Source: Nocardia sp. NBC_00416 | GTDB taxonomy: Bacteria; Actinomycetota; Actinomycetes; Mycobacteriales; Mycobacteriaceae | Assembly: GCF_036032445.1 (NCBI RefSeq) | Contig: NZ_CP107932.1 | Coordinates: 2,234,501 to 2,298,500, forward strand | Direction: 5' to 3' | Length of the DNA stretch: 64,000 bases | Shown here: piece after piece, positions 32,644-40,860 of the stretch | Numbering within the stretch: the first letter of the stretch is position 1 | Layout of the letters: each line of letters begins with the position of its first letter | Notes under the pieces: model-generated | What the model was told of the DNA's origin: nothing | Seen by the model: only the letters and a program-made list of their open reading frames with translations | Database searches by the model: none | Translations under genes and position numbers: made by a program

Positions 32644-33507
32644 TCAGGCCTCGGTGAAGCCGCGGTCCTCGTCGAACCACATCGCGACCCTGGACAGCGT
32701 GCCGCCGTCGGTGGTGGGCAGGGTGACCCCGGAGATGTAGGCGGAATCGTCGGATACCAGGAAGAGGGCCGCGCGCGCATTGTCCAGCAGCGACGGCGGA
32801 CGGTTGAGCTTGAGAGGGATCGGCGAGATACCCGGCTGCCACGGACCGGCGGTCTCCTCGTAGGACTTGCCGACGACCGGAGTACCGGCCGGAGCCAGGA
32901 AGTTCGGGGACATTCCGTGGGTGGGGGCGATGGCGTTGACGCGGATGCCGCGGGCGCCGAGGTCCAGGCTCAGACCGCGCACCAGGCCGTTGACGCCGGC
33001 TTTCGTCGCCGAGTACATCGCGATGCTGTGATAGGCGGCGATCGAGGCGGCCGAGGACGTCGCGAGGATGACGCCGCCGCCGTTGGCCTCCAGCGCGGGC
33101 ACCGCGGCCTGCGCCGAGTACACGACGCCGCTCAGGTTGACCCCGAGCACATGCTGCCAGTCCGCTTCGGTGAGGTCTTCGAACGCGACCTGTTCGCCTC
33201 CGGCCACCGACGGAACGCCACCGCGGGAAACCACGCCGGCATTGGCGAACATGATGTCGAGCTTGCCGAACTCCGCGACGGTCGCGGCCACGGCGTCGGT
33301 GATCTCGGCCTTGACGCTGACGTCGGCGACCACGGCGATCGCGGTCCCGCCTTGTTCACGCACCAGCTCGACAGTTCCCTTGGCCCGCTCCGGGTCGATA
33401 TCGACCACGGCGATCCGGGCGCCCTCGGAGGCGAACAGCTGGGCGGATTGCCGCCCGAGGCCCGATCCGCCGCCGGTGATGATCGCGACTTTGTCCTGGA
33501 GTTTCAC
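32644..33507 (-). CDS. Short-chain dehydrogenase/reductase
   Basis: This 287-residue SDR has the cofactor motif IITGGGSGLGRQSA, NAGVV, and catalytic residues in ATSSAASIAAYHSIAMYSAT followed by K. Aspartate in VVDIDPERAK after beta-2 favours NAD(H). An extended loop between helix F and G (NFLAPAGTPVVGKSYEETAG) would shape the substrate pocket. Its start is GTG 33507, with AAGGAG upstream. It heads the operon SDR-ligase-hydratase-TetR. The long upstream gap holds an AT-rich palindrome. Confidence 0.9.
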   Translation of the reverse strand: MKLQDKVAIITGGGSGLGRQSAQLFASEGARIAVVDIDPERAKGTVELVREQGGTAIAVVADVSVKAEITDAVAATVAEFGKLDIMFANAGVVSRGGVPSVAGGEQVAFEDLTEADWQHVLGVNLSGVVYSAQAAVPALEANGGGVILATSSAASIAAYHSIAMYSATKAGVNGLVRGLSLDLGARGIRVNAIAPTHGMSPNFLAPAGTPVVGKSYEETAGPWQPGISPIPLKLNRPPSLLDNARAALFLVSDDSAYISGVTLPTTDGGTLSRVAMWFDEDRGFTEA

Positions 33508-33673
33508 AGCTGAGCTCCTTTGCCCATGAAGCGACGACCGGCATCCGGCGTCAGTGATTCTTGATGATTCGAGTCGAGGTGCACCGGCAGCGGAGTCACG
33601 GTGCTGAGTCGAGGCTGCCGGATCGGACCGGTCGCCGTGTGATCCACGCTACAGACCGAGCTGTGAGACGTCA

Positions 33674-33693
33674 ATCAAATTTTGTATTTTGAT
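33674..33693. promoter_or_regulatory. AT-rich palindrome upstream of the SDR-ligase operon
   Basis: ATCAAA (33674-33679) and TTTGAT (33688-33693) are separated by TTTTGTAT. The site is 167 bases upstream of the SDR GTG and 54 bases beyond the end of the next gene, in unusually AT-rich DNA. It differs from the TAAANCTAAT sites, so it may belong to the TetR encoded at 29522-30154. Confidence 0.45.
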
Positions 33694-33746
33694 AAACAAC
33701 GGATGGCGGCCACCGCGAACGACGGGCAAACCACCGACCGGCCCGG

Positions 33747-34538
33747 TCAGCGCCCGGTCCATCGGGGTTCCCGTTTCGCGGCGAAAGCACGCGGCCCCTC
33801 CTTCGCGTCCTCGCTCGCCATCACCACCTTCGCCGCGGCCCGGTTGACATCCCATTCCGCGGCGGACCAGCCCGTATCCGTCGCCGCACTGTCGTGCAGC
33901 ACCCGTTTGCTCTGCTGGACCGATACCGGCGCGTTGGCGGCGATGACCCGGGCCAGCTTGAGGGCGACCGCGAGCGCGGTACCGGAGGCGGCGACCCGGT
34001 TGACCAAGCCGAGCTCGTAGGCACGCGCCGCGGAGATCGGCTGCCCGGTGAACGCGATCTCGGCCGCCACCTTGGCGGGCACCTGGCGGTGAATGCGCAA
34101 CAGCCCGCCCGCGGCGGCGATCAGCCCGCGGCGCACTTCGGGCAACCCCAGCGCGGCGGCTTCGTCGATCACCGCGAGATCCGCGGACAATACGATCTCG
34201 GTACCGCCGCCCAGCGCGAAACCATTGACCGCCGCGATCACCGGTTTGGGGATCCAGTGCCGCACGATCCCGGCGAAATCACGGTCGCGATGCGCCGGGT
34301 CGTAGACGCTCCTGCCGGCCGCGATCTCTTTCAGATCCGCTCCGGCACAGAAGGCCCGGCCGGCGCCGGTGATCACGACCACGCGCACCTCGGGGTCGTT
34401 CGCCGCCCGGTCGAGCGCCGCCCCGGCCGCCACGGACAGCGCCGAGTTCACGGCATTGAGGGCGTCGGGCCGATTCAGCGTGACAACCGCGATATGGTCA
34501 CGCACCTCGTACAGCGCGGCGGGCTCGGACTGGGACAC
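33747..34538 (-). CDS. Enoyl-CoA hydratase/isomerase (crotonase family)
   Basis: This 263-residue crotonase has GAGRAFCAGADLKEIAAG and VNGFALGGGTEIVLSADLAV as the two oxyanion-hole segments, and LGLPEVRRGLIAAAGGLLR with the catalytic-glutamate region. A C-terminal tail FAAKREPRW is typical of the family. It would hydrate a 2-enoyl-CoA. GTG 34538 is the start, with an ideal AGGAGG. It lies 32 bases downstream of the ferredoxin-reductase gene and is presumably co-transcribed from the promoter at 35.55 kb. Confidence 0.91.
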   Translation of the reverse strand: MSQSEPAALYEVRDHIAVVTLNRPDALNAVNSALSVAAGAALDRAANDPEVRVVVITGAGRAFCAGADLKEIAAGRSVYDPAHRDRDFAGIVRHWIPKPVIAAVNGFALGGGTEIVLSADLAVIDEAAALGLPEVRRGLIAAAGGLLRIHRQVPAKVAAEIAFTGQPISAARAYELGLVNRVAASGTALAVALKLARVIAANAPVSVQQSKRVLHDSAATDTGWSAAEWDVNRAAAKVVMASEDAKEGPRAFAAKREPRWTGR

Positions 34539-34570
34539 GGTACCTCCTGGGAAATCGGGTCGAGCGACGG

Positions 34571-35533
34571 TCAGAGGTCGAGGACGAGACGGGGCGTGCG
34601 GCTACGGGAAACGCAGATCATCATGGCGTCGTTGGCTTCCTGCTCGTCTTCGGTGAGCACCGAATCCCGATGCTCGGGCCGACCGGCGAGCACCGCCACC
34701 TCGCACGTTCCACAGGTACCTTCCCGGCACGAGAAGTCCACGGCCGCGCCGCTGCGTTGCAGAGCGTCGAGTACGGACTCCGATTCCGCGACCTCCACCA
34801 CCGCGCCGCTGCGCGCCAATTCGACCTCGAACGCACCGGCAGGCGAAGCGTCCACCTCCTTGGGCGCGAACCGTTCGACATGCAGGGCGAGGTCCGCGCG
34901 CCCGATGCACGCCGATTCGATCGCCCGCAGCAGCGGTTCGGGACCACAGCAGTACACCGCCGCGCCCGCCGCCGCGCCGTCCAGCGCCGCGTCCAGGTCG
35001 AGCAGGCCGGACTCGTCCTGCGGGCACAGCCGCACCTGCGCGGGGTACCGCGCGGCGAGCTCCGCGGCGAAGGCCATGCTCGCGCGCGACCGGCCGCCGT
35101 AGAGCAGTTGCCACGGCGCACCGTGCTCGTCGAGCTGTCGCAGCATCGGCAGCAACGGTGTGATGCCGATGCCCCCGGCGACGAACAGATGGAACGGGGC
35201 GGCGACGAGCGCGAAATTGTTGCGGGGTCCGCCGACCTCGATCAGGTCACCGGCATCCAGCTTGTCGTGCACGAACACCGATCCGCCGCGCCCGTTCGGT
35301 TCGCGCAGCACCGAGACCCGCCACGCGGTTCGGTCGGCCGGATCGCCGCACAGCGAGTACTGGCGGGTGACGTCCCCGAGCACGAGGTCGATATGGGCGC
35401 CGGGCGCCCACTCCGGGACCGCGGCACCGTCCGGATCAGCAAGCGTCACGGTGACGACTCCGTCCGCGGCCGGCTCTTTTCCGACCACCCGCATCCGGCG
35501 GGGTACCCGACTCTCGCTCATCGCCCTACCCAT
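34571..35533 (-). CDS. Rieske-oxygenase reductase (phthalate dioxygenase reductase type, FMN/[2Fe-2S])
   Basis: This 320-residue protein has the ferredoxin-reductase flavin motif (Q)YSLCGDPAD, the nucleotide-binding segment FVAGGIGITPLLPMLR, YCCGPEPLL, and a C-terminal plant-type [2Fe-2S] domain with CREGTCGTC and a distal cysteine in MMICVSRS. That order (flavin, NAD, ferredoxin) is the one-component reductase of class IA oxygenases. It should pass electrons from NADH to a terminal Rieske oxygenase. The only such oxygenase here is at 41946, whose promoter carries the same operator type. ATG 35533 or 35521 may be used. Confidence 0.92.
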   Translation of the reverse strand: MGRAMSESRVPRRMRVVGKEPAADGVVTVTLADPDGAAVPEWAPGAHIDLVLGDVTRQYSLCGDPADRTAWRVSVLREPNGRGGSVFVHDKLDAGDLIEVGGPRNNFALVAAPFHLFVAGGIGITPLLPMLRQLDEHGAPWQLLYGGRSRASMAFAAELAARYPAQVRLCPQDESGLLDLDAALDGAAAGAAVYCCGPEPLLRAIESACIGRADLALHVERFAPKEVDASPAGAFEVELARSGAVVEVAESESVLDALQRSGAAVDFSCREGTCGTCEVAVLAGRPEHRDSVLTEDEQEANDAMMICVSRSRTPRLVLDL

Positions 35534-35552
35534 CCACTCGAAACACGATTCT

Positions 35553-35573
35553 GTAAATCTTATGCTGTTAGGT
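35553..35573. promoter_or_regulatory. TAAANCTAAT-type operator B1
   Basis: The site reads GTAAATCTTATGCTGTTAGG plus T, 20 bases upstream of the reductase start. It matches operator B2 at 18 of the first 19 positions allowing three changes in the centre, and shares TTAGGT with operator E. Confidence 0.6.
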
Positions 35574-35626
35574 TAATGCGAGGCAAGAGCGACGTAGATC
35601 GACTACACAAGAACCACGATCTGATG

Positions 35627-35647
35627 GTAAATCTAATACAGTTAGCC
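35627..35647. promoter_or_regulatory. TAAANCTAAT-type operator B2
   Basis: The site reads GTAAATCTAATACAGTTAG plus CC, 23 bases upstream of the plus-strand SDR at 35671. It is spaced 74 bases from B1 in the divergent gap, so each operon has its own copy. Confidence 0.6.
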
Positions 35648-35670
35648 ATACGAACGATGGGAGTCCGGAT

Positions 35671-36456
35671 ATGGACACAGGCACTCCGCCGAGGGAATCG
35701 GTGCTCGACCTGTTCCGCCTGACCGGACGCGTGGTCGTGGTGACCGGGGCGGGCAGCGGTTTGGGTGCGGGCTTCGCGCGTGCCCTGGCCGAGGCGGGCG
35801 CCGATATCGTGGTGGCGGGCCGCCGGCGCGACAAACTCGAACTGGTCGCGGCGACCGTCACCGAATTGGGTCGACGGTGCCTGGCGGTCCCCACCGATAT
35901 CACCGACCCCGACCAGTGCGACACCCTGGCGCGTTCGACGATCGACGAATTCGGCCGGCTCGACATCCTGGTCAACAATGCCGGGGTCACCCACGCCGCA
36001 CCCGCGACCCGGGAACGCCCCGAGGACTACCGGAACGTGGTCGAGGTCAATCTGTTCGGCGCCTACTGGACGGCCCAGGCGTGCGCCCGGGTGATGGCAC
36101 CGGGATCGAGCATCGTCAATGTCGCGAGCATGCTGGGGCTGATCAAATCGGTGCTGCCACAGGCCGCCTACGCATCCAGCAAGGCGGGCCTGATCGGATT
36201 GACGCGGGATCTCTCGCACCAGTGGTCCGGACGAAAAGGCATCCGCGTCAACGCGATAGCCCCGGGGTTCGTCGACACCGACATGATCGGCGAGATGCAC
36301 GGCGACACCCTGGACGAATTCCTGCGCGGATGCTCCCTCGGCCGCACCGCCACCCAGCGCGAAATCGATGCGGCCGTGGTGTTCCTGGCCAGTGCCGCAT
36401 CGGGGTACATCACCGGGTCGACCCTCGCGGTCGACGGTGGAACATCCGGCCACTGA
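35671..36456 (+). CDS. Short-chain dehydrogenase/reductase
   Basis: This 261-residue SDR has VVVTGAGSGLGAGFARALAE, NNAGVTH, and catalytic residues in VASMLGLIKSVLPQAAYASS followed by K. A basic patch AGRRRDK after beta-2 suggests NADP(H), as in FabG-like proteins. The end ITGSTLAVDGGTSGH is standard. It starts at ATG 35671, downstream of operator B2, and is followed 20 bases later by an alpha/beta-hydrolase gene. It is likely an alcohol/ketone step in the pathway served by the divergent reductase. Confidence 0.9.
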   Translation: MDTGTPPRESVLDLFRLTGRVVVVTGAGSGLGAGFARALAEAGADIVVAGRRRDKLELVAATVTELGRRCLAVPTDITDPDQCDTLARSTIDEFGRLDILVNNAGVTHAAPATRERPEDYRNVVEVNLFGAYWTAQACARVMAPGSSIVNVASMLGLIKSVLPQAAYASSKAGLIGLTRDLSHQWSGRKGIRVNAIAPGFVDTDMIGEMHGDTLDEFLRGCSLGRTATQREIDAAVVFLASAASGYITGSTLAVDGGTSGH

Positions 36457-36476
36457 GCCCACCAAGGAGATCTGAG

Positions 36477-37334
36477 ATGACCGGCACCAGCACCGTCGTG
36501 CAGCTACCGGGCGCGGGAGTCACCCTCGTCGCGGACCGTTTCGAACCCGCGAACGACGATCGCGGCACCGTGCTGTTACTGCACGGCGGCGGCCAGACCC
36601 GGCATTCCTGGCGGCGCACCGGCATTCATCTCGCCGACCACGGCTGGCACGCCCTGGCCGTGGACGCCCGTGGGCACGGCGACAGCGAGTGGGCGGCGGA
36701 CGGCGACTATTCCCTGGCCGCCCACGCCCGGGATCTCATCGCACTCGTCGCCGAGCTGGATCGAGCGCCCGTACTGGTCGGCGCGTCGATGGGCGGGATG
36801 GCGAGTCTCCTCGCCCAGGGCGCACATCCGGACCTCGCGCGCGCCCTCGTGCTGGTCGATATCACCCCACGGGCCGAGCGTGCGGGCGTCGACCGGGTCA
36901 CCGCGTTCATGCGCGAGGGCCTGTCCGGTTTCGACACGCTCGACGAGGCGGCCGCGGCCGTCGCCGCCTACAACCCGCACCGGCGGCGACCGCCTCGTCC
37001 CGACGGGCTGCGCAAGAATCTCCGGCTGCGCGAAGGTCGCTGGTACTGGCACTGGGATCCACGGATGATCAGCCACCGCGACAACGCCCCCGACCGGGCC
37101 GCGCACCGTGAGCATCGAGCGCGTGCCGCGGCACAGCGGATCACCGTGCCCACGCTGCTGATCCAGGGAACGCAATCCGATGTCGTGGGATCCGACGGCG
37201 TACGCGACCTGCTCGACCTGATCCCGCACGCACGTCATATCGCGGTCGACGGCGCCGGGCACATGGTCAGCGGCGATGACAACGACGTGCTGACCGACGG
37301 CCTGCTCGGATTCCTCGACGAGACAGTGGCGTAG
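36477..37334 (+). CDS. Alpha/beta-hydrolase
   Basis: This 285-residue hydrolase has the oxyanion motif LLHGGGQTRHSW, the nucleophile elbow VGASMGGMAS with serine, and a late DGAGHMVSGDDND with the catalytic histidine. An acid aspartate is likely in QGTQSDVVG. The cap region contains RRPPRPDGLRKNLRLREGRW. It could hydrolyse an ester, lactone or ring-cleavage product. ATG 36477 is supported by AAGGAGA; the frame stays open further upstream but overlaps the SDR and lacks family features. A TetR gene follows after 84 bases. Confidence 0.88.
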   Translation: MTGTSTVVQLPGAGVTLVADRFEPANDDRGTVLLLHGGGQTRHSWRRTGIHLADHGWHALAVDARGHGDSEWAADGDYSLAAHARDLIALVAELDRAPVLVGASMGGMASLLAQGAHPDLARALVLVDITPRAERAGVDRVTAFMREGLSGFDTLDEAAAAVAAYNPHRRRPPRPDGLRKNLRLREGRWYWHWDPRMISHRDNAPDRAAHREHRARAAAQRITVPTLLIQGTQSDVVGSDGVRDLLDLIPHARHIAVDGAGHMVSGDDNDVLTDGLLGFLDETVA

Positions 37335-37381
37335 CCCGGCGCCCGACCGGCCACACGTTACGATCAGCCTCACGACGCTAG

Positions 37382-37389
37382 GTAAATCT
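37382..37389 (+). promoter_or_regulatory. Operator half-site before the TetR gene
   Basis: GTAAATCT at 37382-37389 is identical to the left half of operators B1 and B2. It sits 30 bases before the ATG of the TetR gene, with CTAGG and CCTGG flanking it. The right half is not conserved. It may be a weak autoregulatory site. Confidence 0.35.
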
Positions 37390-37418
37390 CCTGGCGCGAC
37401 CCGAGTGGAAAGCCCGAT

Positions 37419-38069
37419 ATGCCCCGACCGTCGCAACCTCTGATAAGCCGCTCCTCGGTGGTGGCGGCCTCCATCGAGATCATCGACTCCGAGGGTCTGG
37501 ACGCATTCAGCCTCCCGAAACTCGCCAAACATCTGGGTGTGCGCGCGCCCTCGCTGTACCACCATTTCACGGACAAGTCGGAGATCCTGGCCGCGGTGGC
37601 CCGCCAGATAGCCGGTGCGGGCACCATCCCCCGCCGCAAACCCGGCCCGGACTGGCCCGAGTTCTTCGTCGCTCTCGCGCTGAACTTCCGCCGCTCGATT
37701 CTGCGGCACCGCAACGCCGCGCCGATCCTGCTGCAGTACCTGCCGCGCGACCTGCTGATCAGCACCTATGAGGAAACCGCCCGCTTCCTGGCGGATTCGG
37801 GTGTGCCCTCCCACCTGCACGTCCAGATCCTCGACGGGATGGAGCGGCTCACGCTCGGCGCCGCGCTCACCGAAGCGATGCGCGGGCCCAGTACCCGCAC
37901 GACGATCTTCCCCAACGTGGACGCGGCGTCACAGCCCGTGCTCGCCGAGGCGCTGGCGGACAACACGATGACCTCGAAGCAGCTGTTCGAGGAGATGGTG
38001 CGCAGCTTCCTGCACGGTGTGGTGCGGAATGCGGACGCGACCGTGGACGCGGCGGTCGTCATCGCCTGA
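37419..38069 (+). CDS. TetR-family transcriptional regulator (TetR_C type)
   Basis: This 216-residue regulator has a helix-turn-helix in LDAFSLPKLAKHLGVRAPSL plus YHHFTDKSEIL (about residues 27-58). The tail domain, with GPDWPEFFVALALNFRRSI and DGMERLTLGAALTEAM, resembles the tetracycline-repressor C-terminal domain. It sits in the middle of the operons bearing TAAANCTAAT palindromes and has a half-site in its own promoter. It is therefore my first candidate for the regulon repressor. The ligand is probably a pathway acid or its CoA ester (inference). GTGGAAAG precedes ATG 37419. Confidence 0.9.
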   Translation: MPRPSQPLISRSSVVAASIEIIDSEGLDAFSLPKLAKHLGVRAPSLYHHFTDKSEILAAVARQIAGAGTIPRRKPGPDWPEFFVALALNFRRSILRHRNAAPILLQYLPRDLLISTYEETARFLADSGVPSHLHVQILDGMERLTLGAALTEAMRGPSTRTTIFPNVDAASQPVLAEALADNTMTSKQLFEEMVRSFLHGVVRNADATVDAAVVIA

Positions 38070-38080
38070 GAACGTATCGG

Positions 38081-38127
38081 GTGATCCGGTGCGGTACTGA
38101 CGTGTCGCTCACGCTGTTCCGGATCAC
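38081..38127. terminator. Possible terminator between TetR and aldehyde dehydrogenase genes
   Basis: Perfect 9-base arms GTGATCCGG (38081-38089) and CCGGATCAC (38119-38127) flank 29 bases. The genes converge here. The remainder of 38070-38333 holds no recognisable gene; a 42-codon frame at 38102-38230 has no known features. Confidence 0.4.
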
Positions 38128-38333
38128 GACCCACGATGCCAGGCGGAAGTCGACCGAGCTGTACTTCGCACGGGACATCGACCGGGCCGACGAAGGCTCC
38201 GGCGCGACCCCGGCTGATCGGAAGACCTGACACGGAGTCCGGCAGGCACCTGCGCGTCGGTTGTTCGAGGACGACTCGTGGCCGGTACGAGATCAAGGCG
38301 AACTCGTGCCGGCCACGGCCGCGTCGGTCTCGG

Positions 38334-39827
38334 CTATTGCGCCGGGGCGGGCATGTGCACGGTCTTCGTCTCGAAGAACTCCGCGAGACCCTCGACTCCG
38401 CCCTCGCGCCCCATACCGGACTGCTTGTATCCGCCGAACGGCAGGGTGAAATCGATGACCGAACCGTTGACGCTCACGGTGCCGGTCCGGATCCGCTGGG
38501 CCAGCGCGTAACCGCGGTCCACGTCCTCGGTGTACACCGCGCCGGAGAGGCCGTAGATGGAATCGTTGGCGATCGCCACCGCGTCGTCCTCGTCCTCGTA
38601 GGTGATGAGCGAGATGACGGGACCGAACACCTCTTCCCGGGCGATGCGCATATCGTTGCGCACTCCGTCGATCAGGGTCGGGGCGACGAAGTACCCCTGG
38701 GTCAGTTCGTCCGGGCGGCCGCCTCCGGTGAGGACGGTGGCCCCGTCCCGCACGGCGGCGTCGATATAGCCCTGCACACGTTCGTAATGACGCTGCCCGG
38801 CAAGGGGGCCGAGAAAGTTCTCCGGCGCCCACGGGTTGCCCATCGGCAGTGCCGAATAGGCGGCGGTAAGCGCGGCCGCGACCTCGTCGTGGCGCGCTCG
38901 TGAGACCAGTACCCGGGTCAGCGCGATACACGCCTGTCCCGACTGCATGCAGCCGCCCATCGGCAATGACTGCAGAACATGGTCCAGGTCCGCGTCGTCG
39001 AGGATTATCGCCGCGGATTTCCCGCCCAGTTCCAGGGACACTCGCGCGATCCGCGCACCGGCCAGTGCCGCGATCCGCCGTCCGGCGGCGGTGGACCCGG
39101 TGAAAGTGATGTGATCGACGCCGGGGTTGGTAACCAGGCTCTCCGAGACCTCCCGGTCGGCGATCAGCACGCTGACCACGCCTTCGGGGATCTTGCCCGC
39201 GGCCACGAGTTCGGCGATCACATCGGCGAACACGGCCGGGGACAACGGCGCGTCGGGCGCGCCCTTGAGGATGACCGAGCACCCCGCCGCGAGCGCGGGC
39301 GCGACCTTGAACGCGATGGTTCCGATCGGCCCGTTCCAGGGAATGATCGCGGCGACGACCCCGGTGGGCTCCGCGAGAATGCGCGATACCCCGCCGTCGG
39401 CGCGAGTCCGGTCCTCGCGCGGTGTGAAGTCGCGCGCCTCCGCCGCGACCGCGCGGAAAAGGCCGACGCTCATCTGCTGGGTCCCGGCGCTCACCGTGAT
39501 CGGGACGCCCACTTCGAGCACTCCGATGGTGGTGAGATCGTCGAGTCGCCGCTCGAGCAGGGTGGCGATCTCGTCGATCACCTCGGCCCGCTCCGACATG
39601 GATTTACCGGACCAGACACCGGAGTCGAAGGACCGGCGGGCGGCGTCCACCGCGCGTTCGACGTCCTGAGTTGTGGCACTGCGGATCCGGGCGGCCGTCT
39701 GTTCGCTCCACGGGTCGACGAGTTCGATCCACTCGTCGCCGGTCGAATCGACCCAGCGGCCGCCGATGAAGACCTGTGCGCGGTCGGCGACCGGTGGCGC
39801 CGAGGCAAGGGTGTCTGTAATGGTCAT
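38334..39827 (-). CDS. Aldehyde dehydrogenase
   Basis: This 497-residue NAD(P)-dependent enzyme has IPWNGPIGTIAFKVAPALAA (cofactor/Asn region), ITFTGSTAAGRRIAAL, the general-base segment VSLELGGKSAAIIL, and the catalytic cysteine in SGQACIALTRVLV. EVFGPVISLI is also present. It oxidises an aldehyde to the acid. ATG 39827 has GAGGAAGG. It follows the mycofactocin-type SDR by 12 bases. An alcohol-to-aldehyde-to-acid sequence by the two enzymes is a natural reading. Confidence 0.93.
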   Translation of the reverse strand: MTITDTLASAPPVADRAQVFIGGRWVDSTGDEWIELVDPWSEQTAARIRSATTQDVERAVDAARRSFDSGVWSGKSMSERAEVIDEIATLLERRLDDLTTIGVLEVGVPITVSAGTQQMSVGLFRAVAAEARDFTPREDRTRADGGVSRILAEPTGVVAAIIPWNGPIGTIAFKVAPALAAGCSVILKGAPDAPLSPAVFADVIAELVAAGKIPEGVVSVLIADREVSESLVTNPGVDHITFTGSTAAGRRIAALAGARIARVSLELGGKSAAIILDDADLDHVLQSLPMGGCMQSGQACIALTRVLVSRARHDEVAAALTAAYSALPMGNPWAPENFLGPLAGQRHYERVQGYIDAAVRDGATVLTGGGRPDELTQGYFVAPTLIDGVRNDMRIAREEVFGPVISLITYEDEDDAVAIANDSIYGLSGAVYTEDVDRGYALAQRIRTGTVSVNGSVIDFTLPFGGYKQSGMGREGGVEGLAEFFETKTVHMPAPAQ

Positions 39828-39839
39828 ATCGGGCCTTCC

Positions 39840-40664
39840 TCAGCGGTTGTTGTAGCCGGCGTCGACCGGGAGGGTGACGCCGGTGATGTAGCGGGCCTCG
39901 TCGGAAGCGAGGAATACCAGCGCGTTGCTGATATCGATGGCCTCGATCAACTCGACCGGCATCGGGTTCTTGTACGCGTCGTCGTTGGCGACTTCGGGGT
40001 GCGCGTTGACGAACGCCCCGTACTCGGCATTGGCCACCATCGGGGTGTTGACGCCGGTCGGGTGAATGGTGTTGACGCGGATGAAATGCTTGGCGAGCTG
40101 CTTCGAGTACAGCCGCATGAGACCGACGACTCCGTGCTTGGCGGCGGAGTATCCGGCCTGCCCCGGAAAGGTGCTCAACCCGATACTGCGCAGTCCGGCG
40201 GCCGAGCTGGTGATCGCGATCGAACCGCCTTCGCCGCGTTCGATCATGCCGGGCACGGTCACTTCCAGCGCGTGCCAGACACCGGTGAGCATGGTGTCGA
40301 CCGCGTCGTGCCACGCCTGGGGCTCGCTGCCCTGGTCGAGCACCGGCATGATGCCGGCATTCGGCACGACGATGTCGACGTGGCCGAATTGTTCGATGCC
40401 CGCGTCGTAGGCCCGCTGCACGTCGACGCGATCGCGGACGTCGCCGATGGTGGTGACGATCTGCCCGCCGGCCTCCTTGACCAGCCGGACGGTCTCGGCG
40501 AGGTCCTCCTCGGTGGCCATCGGGTAGAAGACCGAGGGGATCTGGGCACAGATATCCATGCCGATGATCGCCGCGCCTTCTTCCGCGAGGCGGACGGCGT
40601 GCGACCGTCCCTGCCCACGCGCCACACCGGTGATGAACGCGACCTTGCCTTCGAGACGCTTCAT
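39840..40664 (-). CDS. Mycofactocin-coupled SDR-family oxidoreductase
   Basis: This 274-residue SDR has AFITGVARGQGRSHAVRLAE followed by an insertion after beta-2, IPSVFYPMATEEDLAETVRL. This pairing is the hallmark of the mycofactocin-coupled SDR family in actinobacteria. Those enzymes carry a non-exchanging NAD and pass electrons to the peptide-derived cofactor mycofactocin. Catalytic residues are in ITSSAAGLRSIGLSTFPGQA and the following GYSAAKHG. No mycofactocin synthesis genes are in the window. The gene is first in an operon with the aldehyde dehydrogenase, with ATG 40664. Confidence 0.88.
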   Translation of the reverse strand: MKRLEGKVAFITGVARGQGRSHAVRLAEEGAAIIGMDICAQIPSVFYPMATEEDLAETVRLVKEAGGQIVTTIGDVRDRVDVQRAYDAGIEQFGHVDIVVPNAGIMPVLDQGSEPQAWHDAVDTMLTGVWHALEVTVPGMIERGEGGSIAITSSAAGLRSIGLSTFPGQAGYSAAKHGVVGLMRLYSKQLAKHFIRVNTIHPTGVNTPMVANAEYGAFVNAHPEVANDDAYKNPMPVELIEAIDISNALVFLASDEARYITGVTLPVDAGYNNR

Positions 40665-40843
40665 GAATTTCTCTCTCTCGCTGTGCTTTTCGATTTCCGG
40701 CCGACCGGACGGGGTGCAGTTCCGAATCGGGCCGCCGTCCGGTCCGCGGTGACGACCGCGGAAGCGGGAAGTGTGTGTGCCGAGTGGCTGTGAGTGGCGT
40801 CACAACACGGTACTGCGGGATAACGAGCTGGTCAACATAAAAC

Positions 40844-40856
40844 AAGAAACGTTCTT
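40844..40856. promoter_or_regulatory. Small palindrome upstream of the mycofactocin-SDR operon
   Basis: AAGAA-ACG-TTCTT is a perfect 5-3-5 repeat in AT-rich DNA 180 bases upstream of the SDR, at the very end of the acetyltransferase gene. It does not resemble the TAAANCTAAT sites. No TAAANCTAAT site was found in this gap. Confidence 0.3.
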
Positions 40857-40860
40857 TATC

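Noticed and set aside
38102..38230. 42-codon plus-strand frame after the TetR gene
   Set aside because: It has no ribosome site or conserved motif, and it overlaps a likely terminator stem. Too little to call a gene.
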